Shown in pieces: positions 7,386-16,396 of a DNA stretch of 64,000 nt. The stretch lies in the NCBI RefSeq assembly GCF_002917105.1, contig NZ_PQFZ01000014.1:100521-164520 (forward strand). Reading direction: 5' to 3'. Source of the DNA: Allobosea psychrotolerans (lineage in GTDB: Bacteria; Pseudomonadota; Alphaproteobacteria; Rhizobiales; Beijerinckiaceae). The notes under the pieces are model-generated. The model saw only the letters and a program-made list of their open reading frames with translations, did not search any database and was not told the DNA's origin. Both the position numbers and the translations under genes were made by a program. Position 1 is the stretch's first letter. The number at the start of each line of letters is the position of its first letter.

Positions 7386-8978
7386 ATGAAGAAGATTTTG
7401 TTGGCCACGCTCTCGGCGTCGGCCCTGATGGCGGCACAGCCGCTGATGGCCAAGACCCTGGTCTATTGCTCCGAAGGCAGCCCCGAGAATTTCGCGCCGA
7501 GCATCAACACGACCGGCACCTCCTTCGACGCCAACACCCAGATCTACGACACCATCGTCCAGTTCGAGCGCGGCGGCACCAAGGTCGAGCCGGCGCTGGC
7601 GGAGAAGTGGGACATTTCGGCGGACGGGCTGACCTACACCTTCCACCTGCGCAAAGGCGTGAAGTGGCACAACACCCGCGCCTTCAAGCCGACGCGAGCC
7701 TTCAACGCCGACGACTTCATCTTCATGATCGACCGGCAGTGGAAGGAGAGCGACCCCTATTTCAAGGTCACCAGCTCGAACCACTCTTATTTCAACGACA
7801 TGGGCATGCCCAAGCTGTTGAAATCAGTCGAGAAGATCGACGACTACACCGTCAAGATCACGCTTAACCAGCCCGAGGCGCCGTTCCTCTCCGACCTCGC
7901 GATGCAGTACGCCAGCATCCAGTCGAAGGAATATGCCGACGCCATGCTCAAGGCAGGCACGCCGGAGAAGATCGACCAGGATCCGATCGGCACCGGCCCG
8001 TTCTCGCTGGTGCAGTACCAGAAGGACGCGATCATCCGCTATAAGGCCTTCCCGGATTACTGGGCCGGCAAGGCTAAGATCGACGACCTGATCTTCGCGA
8101 TCACGCCTGACGCCTCCGTCCGCTGGGCCAAGCTCCAGAAGGGCGAATGCCATGTCATGCCCTACCCGAATCCGGCCGATCTCGAAGCGATGAAGAAGGA
8201 CGCCAATGTCCAGATCCTGGAGCAGCCGGGCCTGAACATCGGTTATCTCGCCTACAACACCACCAAGAAGCCCTTCGACAACGTCAAGGTCCGCCACGCC
8301 GTCAATATGGCGATCAACAAGAAGGCGATCATCGACGCGGTCTATCTGTCGAGCGGCATCGCCGCGATCAACCCGATCCCGCCCTCGATGTGGTCCTATA
8401 ACGAGACGATCAAGGACGACCCCTTCGATCCGGAAGCCGCCAAGAAGGCGCTCGCCGAGGCGGGCTACCCCAATGGCATGGAGATCGATCTCTGGGCGAT
8501 GCCCGTGCAGCGTCCGTATAATCCCAACGCCAAGCGCATCGCCGAATTGATGCAGGCCGACCTCGCCAAGGTCGGCGTCAAGGCCGAGATCAAGAGCTTT
8601 GAATGGGGCGAGTACCGCAAGCGCATGCAGAATGGCGAGCACCAGACCGGCATGCTCGGCTGGACCGGCGACAATGGCGATCCCGACAATTTCCTGCACA
8701 CCCTGCTCGGCTGCGATTCCGCCAAGACCAACGGCTCGAACGTCGCCAAGTTCTGCTTCCCGGCCTTCGAGGAGCTGGTGCAGAAGGCCAAGACGATCTC
8801 CGACCCGGCGCAACGCACCGAGCTCTATCGCCAGGCCCAGGTGATCTTCAAGGAGCAGTCGCCCTGGTTCACCATTGCGCATGCGGTGCAGTTGAAGCCG
8901 ATCCGCAAGGAGGTGAAGGACTTCAAGCTTTCGCCCTTCAGCCGCCATGTCTTCTACGGCGTCGACATCGCCAATTGA
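7386..8978 (+). CDS. peptide ABC transporter substrate-binding protein (DppA-like), first copy
   Basis: This is a 530-residue periplasmic binding protein of the SBP_bac_5 family that captures di/oligopeptides or similar ligands. ATG 7386 begins a normal signal peptide (MKK, a hydrophobic core, cleavage near LMAKT). An in-frame ATG 69 bases earlier would put extra polar residues before it. The mature part shows family hallmarks: LAEKWDISADGLTYTFHLR, the KWH segment, and DPIGTGPFSL. A stable TTCG-loop hairpin follows the gene. The next gene is a paralogue, so the operon carries two receptors for one channel. Confidence 0.9.
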   Translation: MKKILLATLSASALMAAQPLMAKTLVYCSEGSPENFAPSINTTGTSFDANTQIYDTIVQFERGGTKVEPALAEKWDISADGLTYTFHLRKGVKWHNTRAFKPTRAFNADDFIFMIDRQWKESDPYFKVTSSNHSYFNDMGMPKLLKSVEKIDDYTVKITLNQPEAPFLSDLAMQYASIQSKEYADAMLKAGTPEKIDQDPIGTGPFSLVQYQKDAIIRYKAFPDYWAGKAKIDDLIFAITPDASVRWAKLQKGECHVMPYPNPADLEAMKKDANVQILEQPGLNIGYLAYNTTKKPFDNVKVRHAVNMAINKKAIIDAVYLSSGIAAINPIPPSMWSYNETIKDDPFDPEAAKKALAEAGYPNGMEIDLWAMPVQRPYNPNAKRIAELMQADLAKVGVKAEIKSFEWGEYRKRMQNGEHQTGMLGWTGDNGDPDNFLHTLLGCDSAKTNGSNVAKFCFPAFEELVQKAKTISDPAQRTELYRQAQVIFKEQSPWFTIAHAVQLKPIRKEVKDFKLSPFSRHVFYGVDIAN

Positions 8979-9008
8979 GGCCTTGGCCCGCCTGATGCAT
9001 TGACGGCT

Positions 9009-9037
9009 GGGCGCGGCTTTCGAGCCGCGCCCGTTTT
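9009..9037 (+). terminator. TTCG-loop hairpin after the first binding-protein gene
   Basis: A perfect 10-base stem GGGCGCGGCT / AGCCGCGCCC closes a TTCG loop and is followed by GTTTTG. It would work as an intrinsic terminator or attenuator. It would favour the first receptor over the genes downstream. Confidence 0.75.
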
Positions 9038-9043
9038 GCTAGA

Positions 9044-9087
9044 GCGTTTTCGAGCGAAGTGGCTACCGGTTCGCGTGAAGAAAACGC
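9044..9087 (+). repeat. 44-bp dispersed inverted repeat, family B, copy 2
   Basis: The ends GCGTTTTC and GAAAACGC flank a core with GAGCGAAGTGG and ACCGGTTCGCG. It matches 29121-29164 almost base for base and 6572-6615 in reverse. It is followed by a related stretch with AGAGCAGG and ACCGGTTCTCGCG (9105-9143), resembling the element at 40308-40357. It lies in the leader of the second binding-protein gene. Confidence 0.8.
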
Positions 9088-9179
9088 GTAAAAACAATGA
9101 GCCCAGAGCAGGTTTTGTCAAAGGCGGAAACCGGTTCTCGCGTCCAGCTCTGCCTTTGATCGTCTTCGGAGAGACCACC

Positions 9180-10796
9180 ATGTCCGTTCGCATGTTCGCC
9201 GCCGCGGCGGCCTTTGGCCTGAGCGCCCTTCTGCAGCCGAGTGCGGCTGGCGCGCAGGCGCTTGTCGTTTGCTCCGAGGCCAGCCCCGATTTCCTCAACC
9301 CGCAATTCTCGTCGCAAAACACGGCCTATGATGTCGCGGCGCAGATTTACGACAAGCTGGTCACGACCGAGCGCGGCGGCTCCCAGATCATTCCCAGCCT
9401 CGCCGAATCCTGGACGATCTCGGATGACGGGCTGGTCTACACCTTCAAGCTGCGCAAGGGCGTGAAGTGGCATTCCAGCAAGATCTTCACGCCGACGCGC
9501 GACTTCAACGCCGACGACGTGGTCTTCACGATCACGCGGATGTTCGACGAGAACCACCCCTATTACAAAGTCGGCGGCTCGAATTATCAGTTCTTCGGCG
9601 AGATCGTGAAGCCGAGCCTGAAGGCGGTCGAGAAGCTCGACGACTACACGCTCAAGGTCACGCTGACCAAGCCTTATGCGCCGCTCCTGAGCGCGCTCTC
9701 GGTCGAGCCGATGTCGATTCTCTCGGCCGAATATGCCGATGCGATGATGAAGGCGGGCACGCCCGAGCAGGTCAATCAGGCGCCTATCGGCACCGGGCCG
9801 TTCTCGCTCGTCGTCTATCAGAAGGATGCGACGATCCGCTTCAAGGCGGTGCCGGACCATTGGACCAAGGCTGTCGGCAATCGCGACCGCATGGCGCTGG
9901 TCAACGATCTGATCTTCGTGATCACGCCCGACGCCTCGGTGCGCTATGCCAAGGTCAAGTCCGGCGAATGCCAGATCGCGCGCTATCCCAATCCAGGCGA
10001 TCTGCCGGCGATGCGGGCCGACCCCAACCTGACCATGCTCTCGGGCAGCATTGCCGATCAGAGCTTCCTCGCCTTCAACCAGCAGAAGAAGCCCTTCGAC
10101 GACAAGCGCGTGCGTGAGGCGCTGGTCTACGGCACCAATATCCCTGCCATCATCGATGCGGTCTATCAGGGCACCGGCAAGCAGGCGGCAGCGCTCGTGC
10201 CGCCTTCGCTCTGGTCGCATGACGACGCCTTGAAGCCGCGCCCCTACGATCCCGCGAAGGCCAAGGCTCTGCTCGCCGAGGCCGGCTACCCCAACGGCTT
10301 CAAGACCGTGCTCTGGGCCATTCCGGTGGTGCGCGCCTATATGCCCAATGGCCGGCGCGCCGCCGAACTGATCCAGGCCGACTGGGCCAAGATCGGCGTC
10401 CAAGCCGAGATCCAGAGCTATGAATGGGGCGAATATCTCAAGCGCGGCCGTGCCGGCGACCATGAAGTCGGCATGTTCGGCTACACCTGGGATTATCCCG
10501 ATCCGAGCCAGATCCTGCTCTCGGGCTGGCATTGCGACGGCGTCAAATCCGGCGCCAACCGGGCGCGCTGGTGCAACAAGGAGTTCTCCGACCTCCTGAC
10601 CAAGGCCAACACCATCACCGACCAGGCCGAGCGCACCAAGATGTTCGTGCGCATGCAGGAGATTTTCCAGGAAGACGTCGGCGGGCTGCTCTTCGCCAAT
10701 GCGCAGGCTTTCACGCCGGTGCGCAAGGACGTCAAGGACTACAAGATCCACTTCTTCGGCGGCCAGCCCTTCGTCGGCGTCTCCTTGGCGAAATGA
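9180..10796 (+). CDS. peptide ABC transporter substrate-binding protein (DppA-like), second copy
   Basis: This 538-residue paralogue of the preceding gene shares the same SBP_bac_5 landmarks: ESWTISDDGLVYTFKLR, KWHSSKIFTPTRDFNADD, and PIGTGPFSLVVYQKD. ATG 9180 has GGAGAG seven bases upstream and opens a signal peptide ending near AGAQA. The upstream in-frame extension runs through a dispersed repeat and is not credible. The pair has clearly diverged, so different ligand ranges are likely. A GC hairpin again separates it from the permease gene. Confidence 0.9.
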   Translation: MSVRMFAAAAAFGLSALLQPSAAGAQALVVCSEASPDFLNPQFSSQNTAYDVAAQIYDKLVTTERGGSQIIPSLAESWTISDDGLVYTFKLRKGVKWHSSKIFTPTRDFNADDVVFTITRMFDENHPYYKVGGSNYQFFGEIVKPSLKAVEKLDDYTLKVTLTKPYAPLLSALSVEPMSILSAEYADAMMKAGTPEQVNQAPIGTGPFSLVVYQKDATIRFKAVPDHWTKAVGNRDRMALVNDLIFVITPDASVRYAKVKSGECQIARYPNPGDLPAMRADPNLTMLSGSIADQSFLAFNQQKKPFDDKRVREALVYGTNIPAIIDAVYQGTGKQAAALVPPSLWSHDDALKPRPYDPAKAKALLAEAGYPNGFKTVLWAIPVVRAYMPNGRRAAELIQADWAKIGVQAEIQSYEWGEYLKRGRAGDHEVGMFGYTWDYPDPSQILLSGWHCDGVKSGANRARWCNKEFSDLLTKANTITDQAERTKMFVRMQEIFQEDVGGLLFANAQAFTPVRKDVKDYKIHFFGGQPFVGVSLAK

Positions 10797-10805
10797 CCGG
10801 AACAG

Positions 10806-10836
10806 CCGGGCGCGGACCTCTCAAAGCCGCGCCCGG
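10806..10836 (+). terminator. GC hairpin between binding-protein and permease genes
   Basis: CCGGGCGCGG (10806-10815) pairs with CCGCGCCCGG (10827-10836) around an 11-base loop. There is no clear T tract, so partial attenuation or protection of the upstream mRNA end is more likely than full termination. Confidence 0.6.
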
Positions 10837-10955
10837 ATTGCCTAATCCACAGGCAGGATTTGCAGGCACGCTCGACCTCGTTGTAACAGGACCAAATAAA
10901 ATCTGTCGCGACGATCGGTTCACGCGGCGAACAGGCCGACAAGACTGGGGCTCCG

Positions 10956-11966
10956 ATGCTTCGCTTCATCCTCACACGCGTCAGTCTCGTGATCCCGACC
11001 TTCATCGGCATCACGATGCTGGCTTTCTTCCTGATCCGGCTCGTGCCCGGCGATCCAATCGAAACCATGGCCGGCGAGCGCGGCATCGACGCGACGCGCC
11101 ATGAGATGCTGCGCAAGGAGCTCGGCCTCGACCAGCCGCTGCTGGTCCAGTACGGCATCTATATCGGCCGCGTGCTGCATGGTGATCTCGGCAAGTCGAT
11201 CGTCACCCGCGAGAGCGTGATCTCGGAATTCAACGCGCTCTTCCCGGCGACGATCGAGCTCGCGCTCTGCGCCATCTTCATCGCGCTCGCAATCGGACTG
11301 CCCGCAGGCATCATCGCCGCGGTCAAGCGAAACTCCATCTTCGACCATGGCGTGATGGGCCTGTCGCTGACGGGCTATTCCATGCCGATCTTCTGGTGGG
11401 GCCTGCTGCTGATCCTGCTGTTCTCGGTCCAGCTCGGCATCACGCCGGTCTCCGGCCGCATCGCGGTGCAGTACTATATCGAGCCCGTCACCGGCTTCCT
11501 CACCGTCGACAGCCTGCTGGCAGGCGACTGGGACGCCTTCAAATCGGCGCTGTCGCATCTCGTCCTGCCCTCGATCGTTCTCGGCACCGTGCCGCTCGCC
11601 GTGATCGCGCGCATGACGCGTTCGGCCATGCTGGAGGTGCTGGGCGAGGACTATATCCGCACCGCGCGCGCCAAGGGCATGGCGCCTTTTCGCGTCGTCG
11701 CGCTGCACGCCCTGCGCAACGCCTTGATCCCGGTGATCACGGTCATCGGCCTGCAGGTCGGCGTGCTGTTCACCGGCGCGATCCTGACCGAGACGATCTT
11801 CTCCTGGCCGGGCATCGGCAAATGGCTGATCGAGGCGATCAGCCGGCGCGACTACCCGATCCTGCAAGGCGGCACGCTTTTGATCGGCGTCGTGGTGATG
11901 AGCGTCAATCTCTTCGTCGATCTGCTTTACGGCCTGATCAACCCCCGCATCCGCCATGCACGTTGA
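10956..11966 (+). CDS. peptide ABC transporter permease, DppB type
   Basis: This is a 336-residue inner-membrane permease. The N terminus MLRFILTRVSLVIPTFIGI is the usual first membrane helix of DppB/OppB proteins and is followed by RLVPGDP. The cytoplasmic coupling loop that contacts the ATPase is seen as LEVLGEDYIRTARAKG. The C terminus ends DLLYGLINPRIR, standard for the family. It pairs with the DppC-type permease beginning 13 bases after its stop. Confidence 0.93.
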   Translation: MLRFILTRVSLVIPTFIGITMLAFFLIRLVPGDPIETMAGERGIDATRHEMLRKELGLDQPLLVQYGIYIGRVLHGDLGKSIVTRESVISEFNALFPATIELALCAIFIALAIGLPAGIIAAVKRNSIFDHGVMGLSLTGYSMPIFWWGLLLILLFSVQLGITPVSGRIAVQYYIEPVTGFLTVDSLLAGDWDAFKSALSHLVLPSIVLGTVPLAVIARMTRSAMLEVLGEDYIRTARAKGMAPFRVVALHALRNALIPVITVIGLQVGVLFTGAILTETIFSWPGIGKWLIEAISRRDYPILQGGTLLIGVVVMSVNLFVDLLYGLINPRIRHAR

Positions 11967-11979
11967 GGGGCGCTGAACC

Positions 11980-12891
11980 ATGACCGCCGAAACCCTGGAA
12001 GCCCCGAGCGCAACCGCCCCCGCCGGCGCCCCGCCTCATCCCCTGCGCGAGTTCTGGAGCTATTTCAGCGCCAATCGCGGCGCGGTTGCAGGCCTCGTCG
12101 TCATCGTCCTCGTGCTGCTGGCGGCCGTCTTCGCCGAGGTGCTGGCGCCGCATTCGCCCTATCTGACCAACAACGCCGTCTTCCTGAAGCCACCGGCCTG
12201 GCAGGAAGGCGGCTCGTGGAGCTATCCGCTCGGCACCGACGCGATCGGCCGCGACATCCTCTCGCGCCTGCTCTATGGCGCGCGCCTCTCGCTGGTCATC
12301 GGCATCGCTGTCGTGGCGCTCGCCATGGCGCTGGGCATCGTGCTCGGCCTGGTCGCGGGCTTCTTCAAGGGCGTCACCGAAATCGTCATCATGCGCTTGA
12401 TGGACATCGTGCTGACGATGCCGAGCCTGCTGCTCGCCATCGTCATCGTCGCGATCCTGGGGCCGGGCCTGATGAACGCGATGCTGGCCGTCGCGATCGT
12501 GGTTCTGCCGCATTATGTCCGGATCACGCGGGCCGCGGTCATCGCCGAGACCTCGAAGGACTATGTCGTCGCCGCCAAGGTCAGCGGCGCGGGCACCCTG
12601 CGACTGATGTTCAGCGAAGTACTGCCCAACTGCACGGCCCCCTTGATCGTGCAGGCGACGCTCGGTGTCTCCACGGCGATCCTGGACGCCGCAGCGCTGG
12701 GCTTCCTCGGCCTGGGCGCACAGCCGCCGACGCCGGAATGGGGCACGATGCTGGCCGATGCGCGTGAGTTCGTGCTGCGCGCCTGGTGGGTGGTGACGCT
12801 GCCGGGCCTGGCGATCCTGATCACCGTGCTCGCTTTCAACCTGCTCGGCGACGGCTTGCGCGACGCCCTCGACCCCAAACTGAAACGCTAG
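11980..12891 (+). CDS. peptide ABC transporter permease, DppC type
   Basis: This 303-residue inner-membrane permease carries a polar, proline/alanine-rich N-terminal tail of about 25 residues, a first membrane helix, and the periplasmic LGTDAIGRDILSRLLYGARLSL motif region diagnostic of DppC/OppC. The ATPase-coupling loop is around VAAKVSGAGTLRLMF. The C terminus is GDGLRDALDPKLKR. GAGGGG nine bases upstream supports the start. It forms the heteromeric channel with the preceding DppB-type gene. Confidence 0.93.
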   Translation: MTAETLEAPSATAPAGAPPHPLREFWSYFSANRGAVAGLVVIVLVLLAAVFAEVLAPHSPYLTNNAVFLKPPAWQEGGSWSYPLGTDAIGRDILSRLLYGARLSLVIGIAVVALAMALGIVLGLVAGFFKGVTEIVIMRLMDIVLTMPSLLLAIVIVAILGPGLMNAMLAVAIVVLPHYVRITRAAVIAETSKDYVVAAKVSGAGTLRLMFSEVLPNCTAPLIVQATLGVSTAILDAAALGFLGLGAQPPTPEWGTMLADAREFVLRAWWVVTLPGLAILITVLAFNLLGDGLRDALDPKLKR

Positions 12892-12895
12892 AACC

Positions 12896-13921
12896 ATGCC
12901 GCTGCTCGAAATCGAGAATCTGAGCGTCGAATTCCCGACCTCCGCCGGCACGCTGAAAGCCGTCGACCGCATCAGCCTGACGCTCGACGAGGGTGAGATC
13001 CTCGGCGTCGTCGGCGAATCCGGCTCCGGCAAAAGCGTCACCATGCTCGCGCTGATGGGCCTCGTCGCCTATCCCGGCAAGATCACCGCCGACCGCCTGA
13101 TGTTCGGCGGACGCGACCTGCTCGCCATGTCCGACCGGGAGCGCCGCAAGCTCACCGGCAAGGACGTCGCGATGATCTTCCAGGAGCCGAGCACGAGCCT
13201 CAATCCCTGCTTCACCATCGGCTTCCAGATCGCCGAGACACTCAGGAAGCATGAGGGCATGGACGGCAAGGCAGCGCGCCGGCGCGCGATCGAGCTGCTC
13301 GAGCAGGTCGGCATTCCAGCGCCCGAGAGCCGGATGAAGGCCTATCCGCACCAGTTGTCGGGCGGCATGAACCAGCGCGTCATGATCGCCATGGCGATCG
13401 CCTGCAATCCGCGCCTGCTGATCGCCGACGAGCCGACCACCGCGCTCGACGTCACCATCCAGGCGCAGATCCTCGATCTCCTGATCTCGCTGCAGCGGGA
13501 GCGCGACATGGCGCTGGTCCTGATCACCCATAATATGGGCGTGGTCGCCGAGACGGCGCAGCGCATCATGGTGATGTATGCCGGCCAGATCATGGAGGAG
13601 CGCAACGTCGCCTCGCTCTTCGCGGCCCCGCAGCACCCCTATTCCGCCGCGCTGCTGGCCGCCCTGCCCGAGCGCAGCGAGGGCGAGCATCGCCTTGCGA
13701 CAATTCCCGGCATGGTGCCGGGCTTGCACGACCGGCCCAAGGGTTGCCTGTTCAGCCCGCGCTGTGCCTATGCCACCGATCATTCCCGCCTGGTCCAGCC
13801 GGAGCTGCGGCCCTGGCAGGACGGGCAGATCCGCTGCCACTACCCGCTCGGCGATCCGCAGCGCGACGCCCTGCGCGCGGCCGGCGGCAATCGGCTCGCG
13901 GCCCCGGAGACGACGCCGTGA
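12896..13921 (+). CDS. peptide ABC transporter ATPase, DppD type
   Basis: A 341-residue ATPase couples hydrolysis to peptide import. Walker A GESGSGKS is at about residues 40-47, the Q loop is in FQEPSTSLNP, the signature is LSGGMNQRV, Walker B is LLIADEPTTALD, and the switch histidine is in LITHNMGVV. The C-terminal extension with CLFSPRCAYA is the oligopeptide-transporter domain with cysteines that bind an iron-sulfur cluster in some homologues. It overlaps the next ATPase gene by four bases (GTGA). Confidence 0.93.
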   Translation: MPLLEIENLSVEFPTSAGTLKAVDRISLTLDEGEILGVVGESGSGKSVTMLALMGLVAYPGKITADRLMFGGRDLLAMSDRERRKLTGKDVAMIFQEPSTSLNPCFTIGFQIAETLRKHEGMDGKAARRRAIELLEQVGIPAPESRMKAYPHQLSGGMNQRVMIAMAIACNPRLLIADEPTTALDVTIQAQILDLLISLQRERDMALVLITHNMGVVAETAQRIMVMYAGQIMEERNVASLFAAPQHPYSAALLAALPERSEGEHRLATIPGMVPGLHDRPKGCLFSPRCAYATDHSRLVQPELRPWQDGQIRCHYPLGDPQRDALRAAGGNRLAAPETTP

Positions 13922-14898
13922 CGAACCCGGTCATCGATGCGCGCGAACTGACGCAAACCTACCCGGTCAAGCGCGGCCTGTTCCGCGCTCCGGCGAGCCT
14001 GCAGGCCGTCAGCCGCGTCTCCTTCACGGTCGACCCCGGCAAGACGCTTGCCGTGGTCGGCGAATCCGGCTGCGGGAAATCCACGCTCGCGCGGATGGCC
14101 ACCCTGATCGAGGCCCCGACATCGGGCGCGCTGACGCTCGACGGCCTCGACGCGATCCACCCGCCCTCCTCGGAGAAGACGAGGCTGCGCCGTACGGTGC
14201 AGATGGTCTTCCAGAACCCTTACGGCTCGCTGAACCCACGCAAGCGCATCGGCGCGATCCTCGAAGAGCCTCTGCTGATCAACACCAAGCTGAGCAAGGC
14301 CGAGCGCACCGAAAAGGCGCGCGCCATCATGGCCAAGGTCGGCTTGCGCCCCGAGCATTACAGCCGCTACCCGCATATGTTCTCGGGCGGCCAGCGCCAG
14401 CGCATCGCGATCGCCCGCTCGCTGATCCTGTCGCCGAAACTGCTGGTCGCCGACGAGCCGGTCTCGGCGCTCGACGTCTCGATCCAGGCTCAGGTGCTGA
14501 ACCTGCTCGCCGATATCCAGGACGAGTTCGGGCTGGCCTATCTCTTCATCTCGCATGATCTCGGCGTCGTCCGGCACATCGCCCATGACGTGATGGTGAT
14601 GTATCTCGGCCATGCCATCGAACATGGCCCCAAGCAGGCCATCTTCGCTCGCCCGCTGCACCCTTACACCCAGGCTCTGCTCGCCTCGACGCCGCGCGTC
14701 ACCACCGAAAAGCGCGAGCGCATCGTGCTGAAGGGCGAATTGCCCTCGCCGCTGAACCCGCCCAAGGGCTGCGTCTTCTCGACCCGGTGCCCGCATGTCA
14801 CCGATCTCTGCCGCAGCGAGCGCCCGCCGGCCCGGGAGCTCGACCAGCGCCTGGTCGCCTGCCACTACGCCGAGCGCTTCCTCGCCCAAGCCGCCTGA
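13918..14898 (+). CDS. peptide ABC transporter ATPase, DppF type
   Basis: This 326-residue second ATPase of the importer starts at GTG 13918, whose bases overlap the DppD-type stop. Walker A GESGCGKST is at about residues 48-56, the signature is FSGGQRQRI, Walker B is LLVADEPVSALD and the switch is LFISHDLGVV. The C-terminal GCVFSTRCPH cysteine region is present. An upstream open extension in the same frame lies inside the preceding gene and is not used. A strong terminator follows. Confidence 0.93.
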   Translation: MTNPVIDARELTQTYPVKRGLFRAPASLQAVSRVSFTVDPGKTLAVVGESGCGKSTLARMATLIEAPTSGALTLDGLDAIHPPSSEKTRLRRTVQMVFQNPYGSLNPRKRIGAILEEPLLINTKLSKAERTEKARAIMAKVGLRPEHYSRYPHMFSGGQRQRIAIARSLILSPKLLVADEPVSALDVSIQAQVLNLLADIQDEFGLAYLFISHDLGVVRHIAHDVMVMYLGHAIEHGPKQAIFARPLHPYTQALLASTPRVTTEKRERIVLKGELPSPLNPPKGCVFSTRCPHVTDLCRSERPPARELDQRLVACHYAERFLAQAA

Positions 14899-14920
14899 AC
14901 CGAGAGACCGAGCCCATACG

Positions 14921-14957
14921 AAAAAGGCGGCGCGGTTCATCCGCGCCGCCTTCTTGT
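14921..14957. terminator. bidirectional intrinsic terminator between convergent genes
   Basis: AAGGCGGCGCGG (14924-14935) pairs perfectly with CCGCGCCGCCTT (14941-14952) around TTCAT. It is flanked by an A run on the left and CTTGTTT on the right. It can therefore stop transcription of the peptide-importer operon and of the convergent binding-protein gene. Confidence 0.85.
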
Positions 14958-14985
14958 TTCAGGCCCAAGCCTGCCAGCGGAAGAG

Positions 14986-16203
14986 TTACTTCCGCTTGGT
15001 GCCGACTTCCTCGTCCCAACGGCGGAAGGCCACGACCATCTTGTCCGGCGTCAATGGCGTCTCGATCGGATTGTTGGCGATGAGGTCGGCATATTCCGGC
15101 CGCCCGAATTCGGCGATCGCCTTCTGGCTCTCGGGCGGCGCCATGGAGAGCGGCACGTCCTTCACCGCCGGCCCCGGATAGAAATAGCCCTCGTCATAGG
15201 TATAGGCCTGCTGCTGGGGCGAGAGGACGTGGTTCATCAGATCGAGCACCACGGCGAGCTTCTCATTCGAGATGCCCTTGGGGACATACATGTACTGGGC
15301 GTCGGAGACCCAATGAAAACCCTTCAGCGCCTGGATCTTGGCTTCCTTCGGCACGATGCCGAGCGCGCGCGGGTTGATGTCCCAGCCGGTGGTGGAGACG
15401 ATGATGTCGCGCGAGCCGTCGCCCAGCTCCTTCATCGTCGCCCCGGTGCCGGTCGGATAATATTCGATGTTCTGGCCGAGCTCCTTGAGATAGGCCCAGG
15501 TCTTGTCCCAGCCATTGACCGGATCCTTGGGATCTTTGTCGCCGAGCAGATAGGGCAGCCCCATCAGCCAGGTCCGGCCAGGGCCGGAATTGGCCGGGCG
15601 GGCATAGAGGAAGCGGTTGGGGTTCTGCTTGGTCCAGGTCAGCAATTCCTCGGCCGTGGTCGGCGGCGTCTTGACCTTGGCCGGCAGATATTCGAGCAGC
15701 GGGCCGGAGGGATAATAGACCATGCACATGCCCTGGCCCTGGCCGAGATTGTGCATGTCGAGCGCGGCCTTGAGATAGATCTTTGCTGGGTCGGGCAGGG
15801 AGGCGGAGTGCTGCGGAAGCAGCGGGACCCAGAGGTTCTGCTCGATGCCGGCGGCAAGCGCATCGAGCCCGCCGATGACGAGGTCGATATCGACCCGATT
15901 GGCCTCCTGCATCGCCTTGATCTTGCCCGGGAGCTCCGGCGCCGGCGCCTTGGTGAAGGTCATACGCGAGACCAGATTCTTCTTGGCGTCGCGATAATTC
16001 TCGAGCGGCTTCTGGACGAGGGCGAGCGCGCCGCCGACATCGATGATGCTGATCGCAACCGGCGACTTCGGCAGCGCCGGTGCCTGCGCGAAGGCGCCCG
16101 TCGCACCCAGCGCCGGCAGGGTCGCCAGCATGGCCGCACCGCCTTCGACGAATTGCCTGCGCGAAGCACCCGGCTTTCTTGTCCTCTGATCGTCTGTCAT
16201 CAT
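14986..16203 (-). CDS. Tat-exported extracellular solute-binding protein, paralogue 1
   Basis: This 405-residue binding protein of an ABC importer has a twin-arginine signal (SRRQFVEGG, then a hydrophobic core ending FAQAP), so it is probably exported folded. Two adjacent ATGs (16203, 16200) follow GGGAG. It is closely related to the proteins at 29212-30405 and 19636-20820. All three share ISIIDVGG or a variant, the YPSGPLLEY or equivalent segment, NSGPG and INPRALGIVPKEAK. No permease is adjacent. It probably uses the channel at 20933-23729. The ligand is likely a carbohydrate, judging by the neighbours. Confidence 0.85.
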   Translation of the reverse strand: MMTDDQRTRKPGASRRQFVEGGAAMLATLPALGATGAFAQAPALPKSPVAISIIDVGGALALVQKPLENYRDAKKNLVSRMTFTKAPAPELPGKIKAMQEANRVDIDLVIGGLDALAAGIEQNLWVPLLPQHSASLPDPAKIYLKAALDMHNLGQGQGMCMVYYPSGPLLEYLPAKVKTPPTTAEELLTWTKQNPNRFLYARPANSGPGRTWLMGLPYLLGDKDPKDPVNGWDKTWAYLKELGQNIEYYPTGTGATMKELGDGSRDIIVSTTGWDINPRALGIVPKEAKIQALKGFHWVSDAQYMYVPKGISNEKLAVVLDLMNHVLSPQQQAYTYDEGYFYPGPAVKDVPLSMAPPESQKAIAEFGRPEYADLIANNPIETPLTPDKMVVAFRRWDEEVGTKRK

Positions 16204-16247
16204 GTGTCTCCCTTGCTTGGTTGTTTCGTCAGGCCGGAACTCGATCG

Positions 16248-16261
16248 CGTCAGGCCTGACG
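16248..16261. promoter_or_regulatory. 14-bp perfect palindrome in a divergent promoter region
   Basis: CGTCAGGCCTGACG is self-complementary and lies between the divergent binding-protein and AGE-epimerase genes. A half copy, CGTCAGGCC, sits 21 bases away at 16227-16235. It looks like an operator. The regulator is unknown, with the GntR protein at 24073 or the ROK protein at 26021 as candidates. Confidence 0.5.
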
Positions 16262-16396
16262 TCCTTGGCCGCAGCGCCGAAGCGGATGCGGAAATGAAAT
16301 GGCGCGTGGCCGGGACGCGCACTTGTCGAAGCTCGCGGCGTCCCGATACATCGCCTTCGAGATGCCCCGACGCCGGGGCCTGCAAAGGACGACGTC

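Noticed and set aside
9063..10751. Long minus-strand open frame (562 codons) over the second DppA-like gene
   Set aside because: Antisense frame typical of GC-rich coding DNA. Composition is His/Asp/Arg rich with no family motif.
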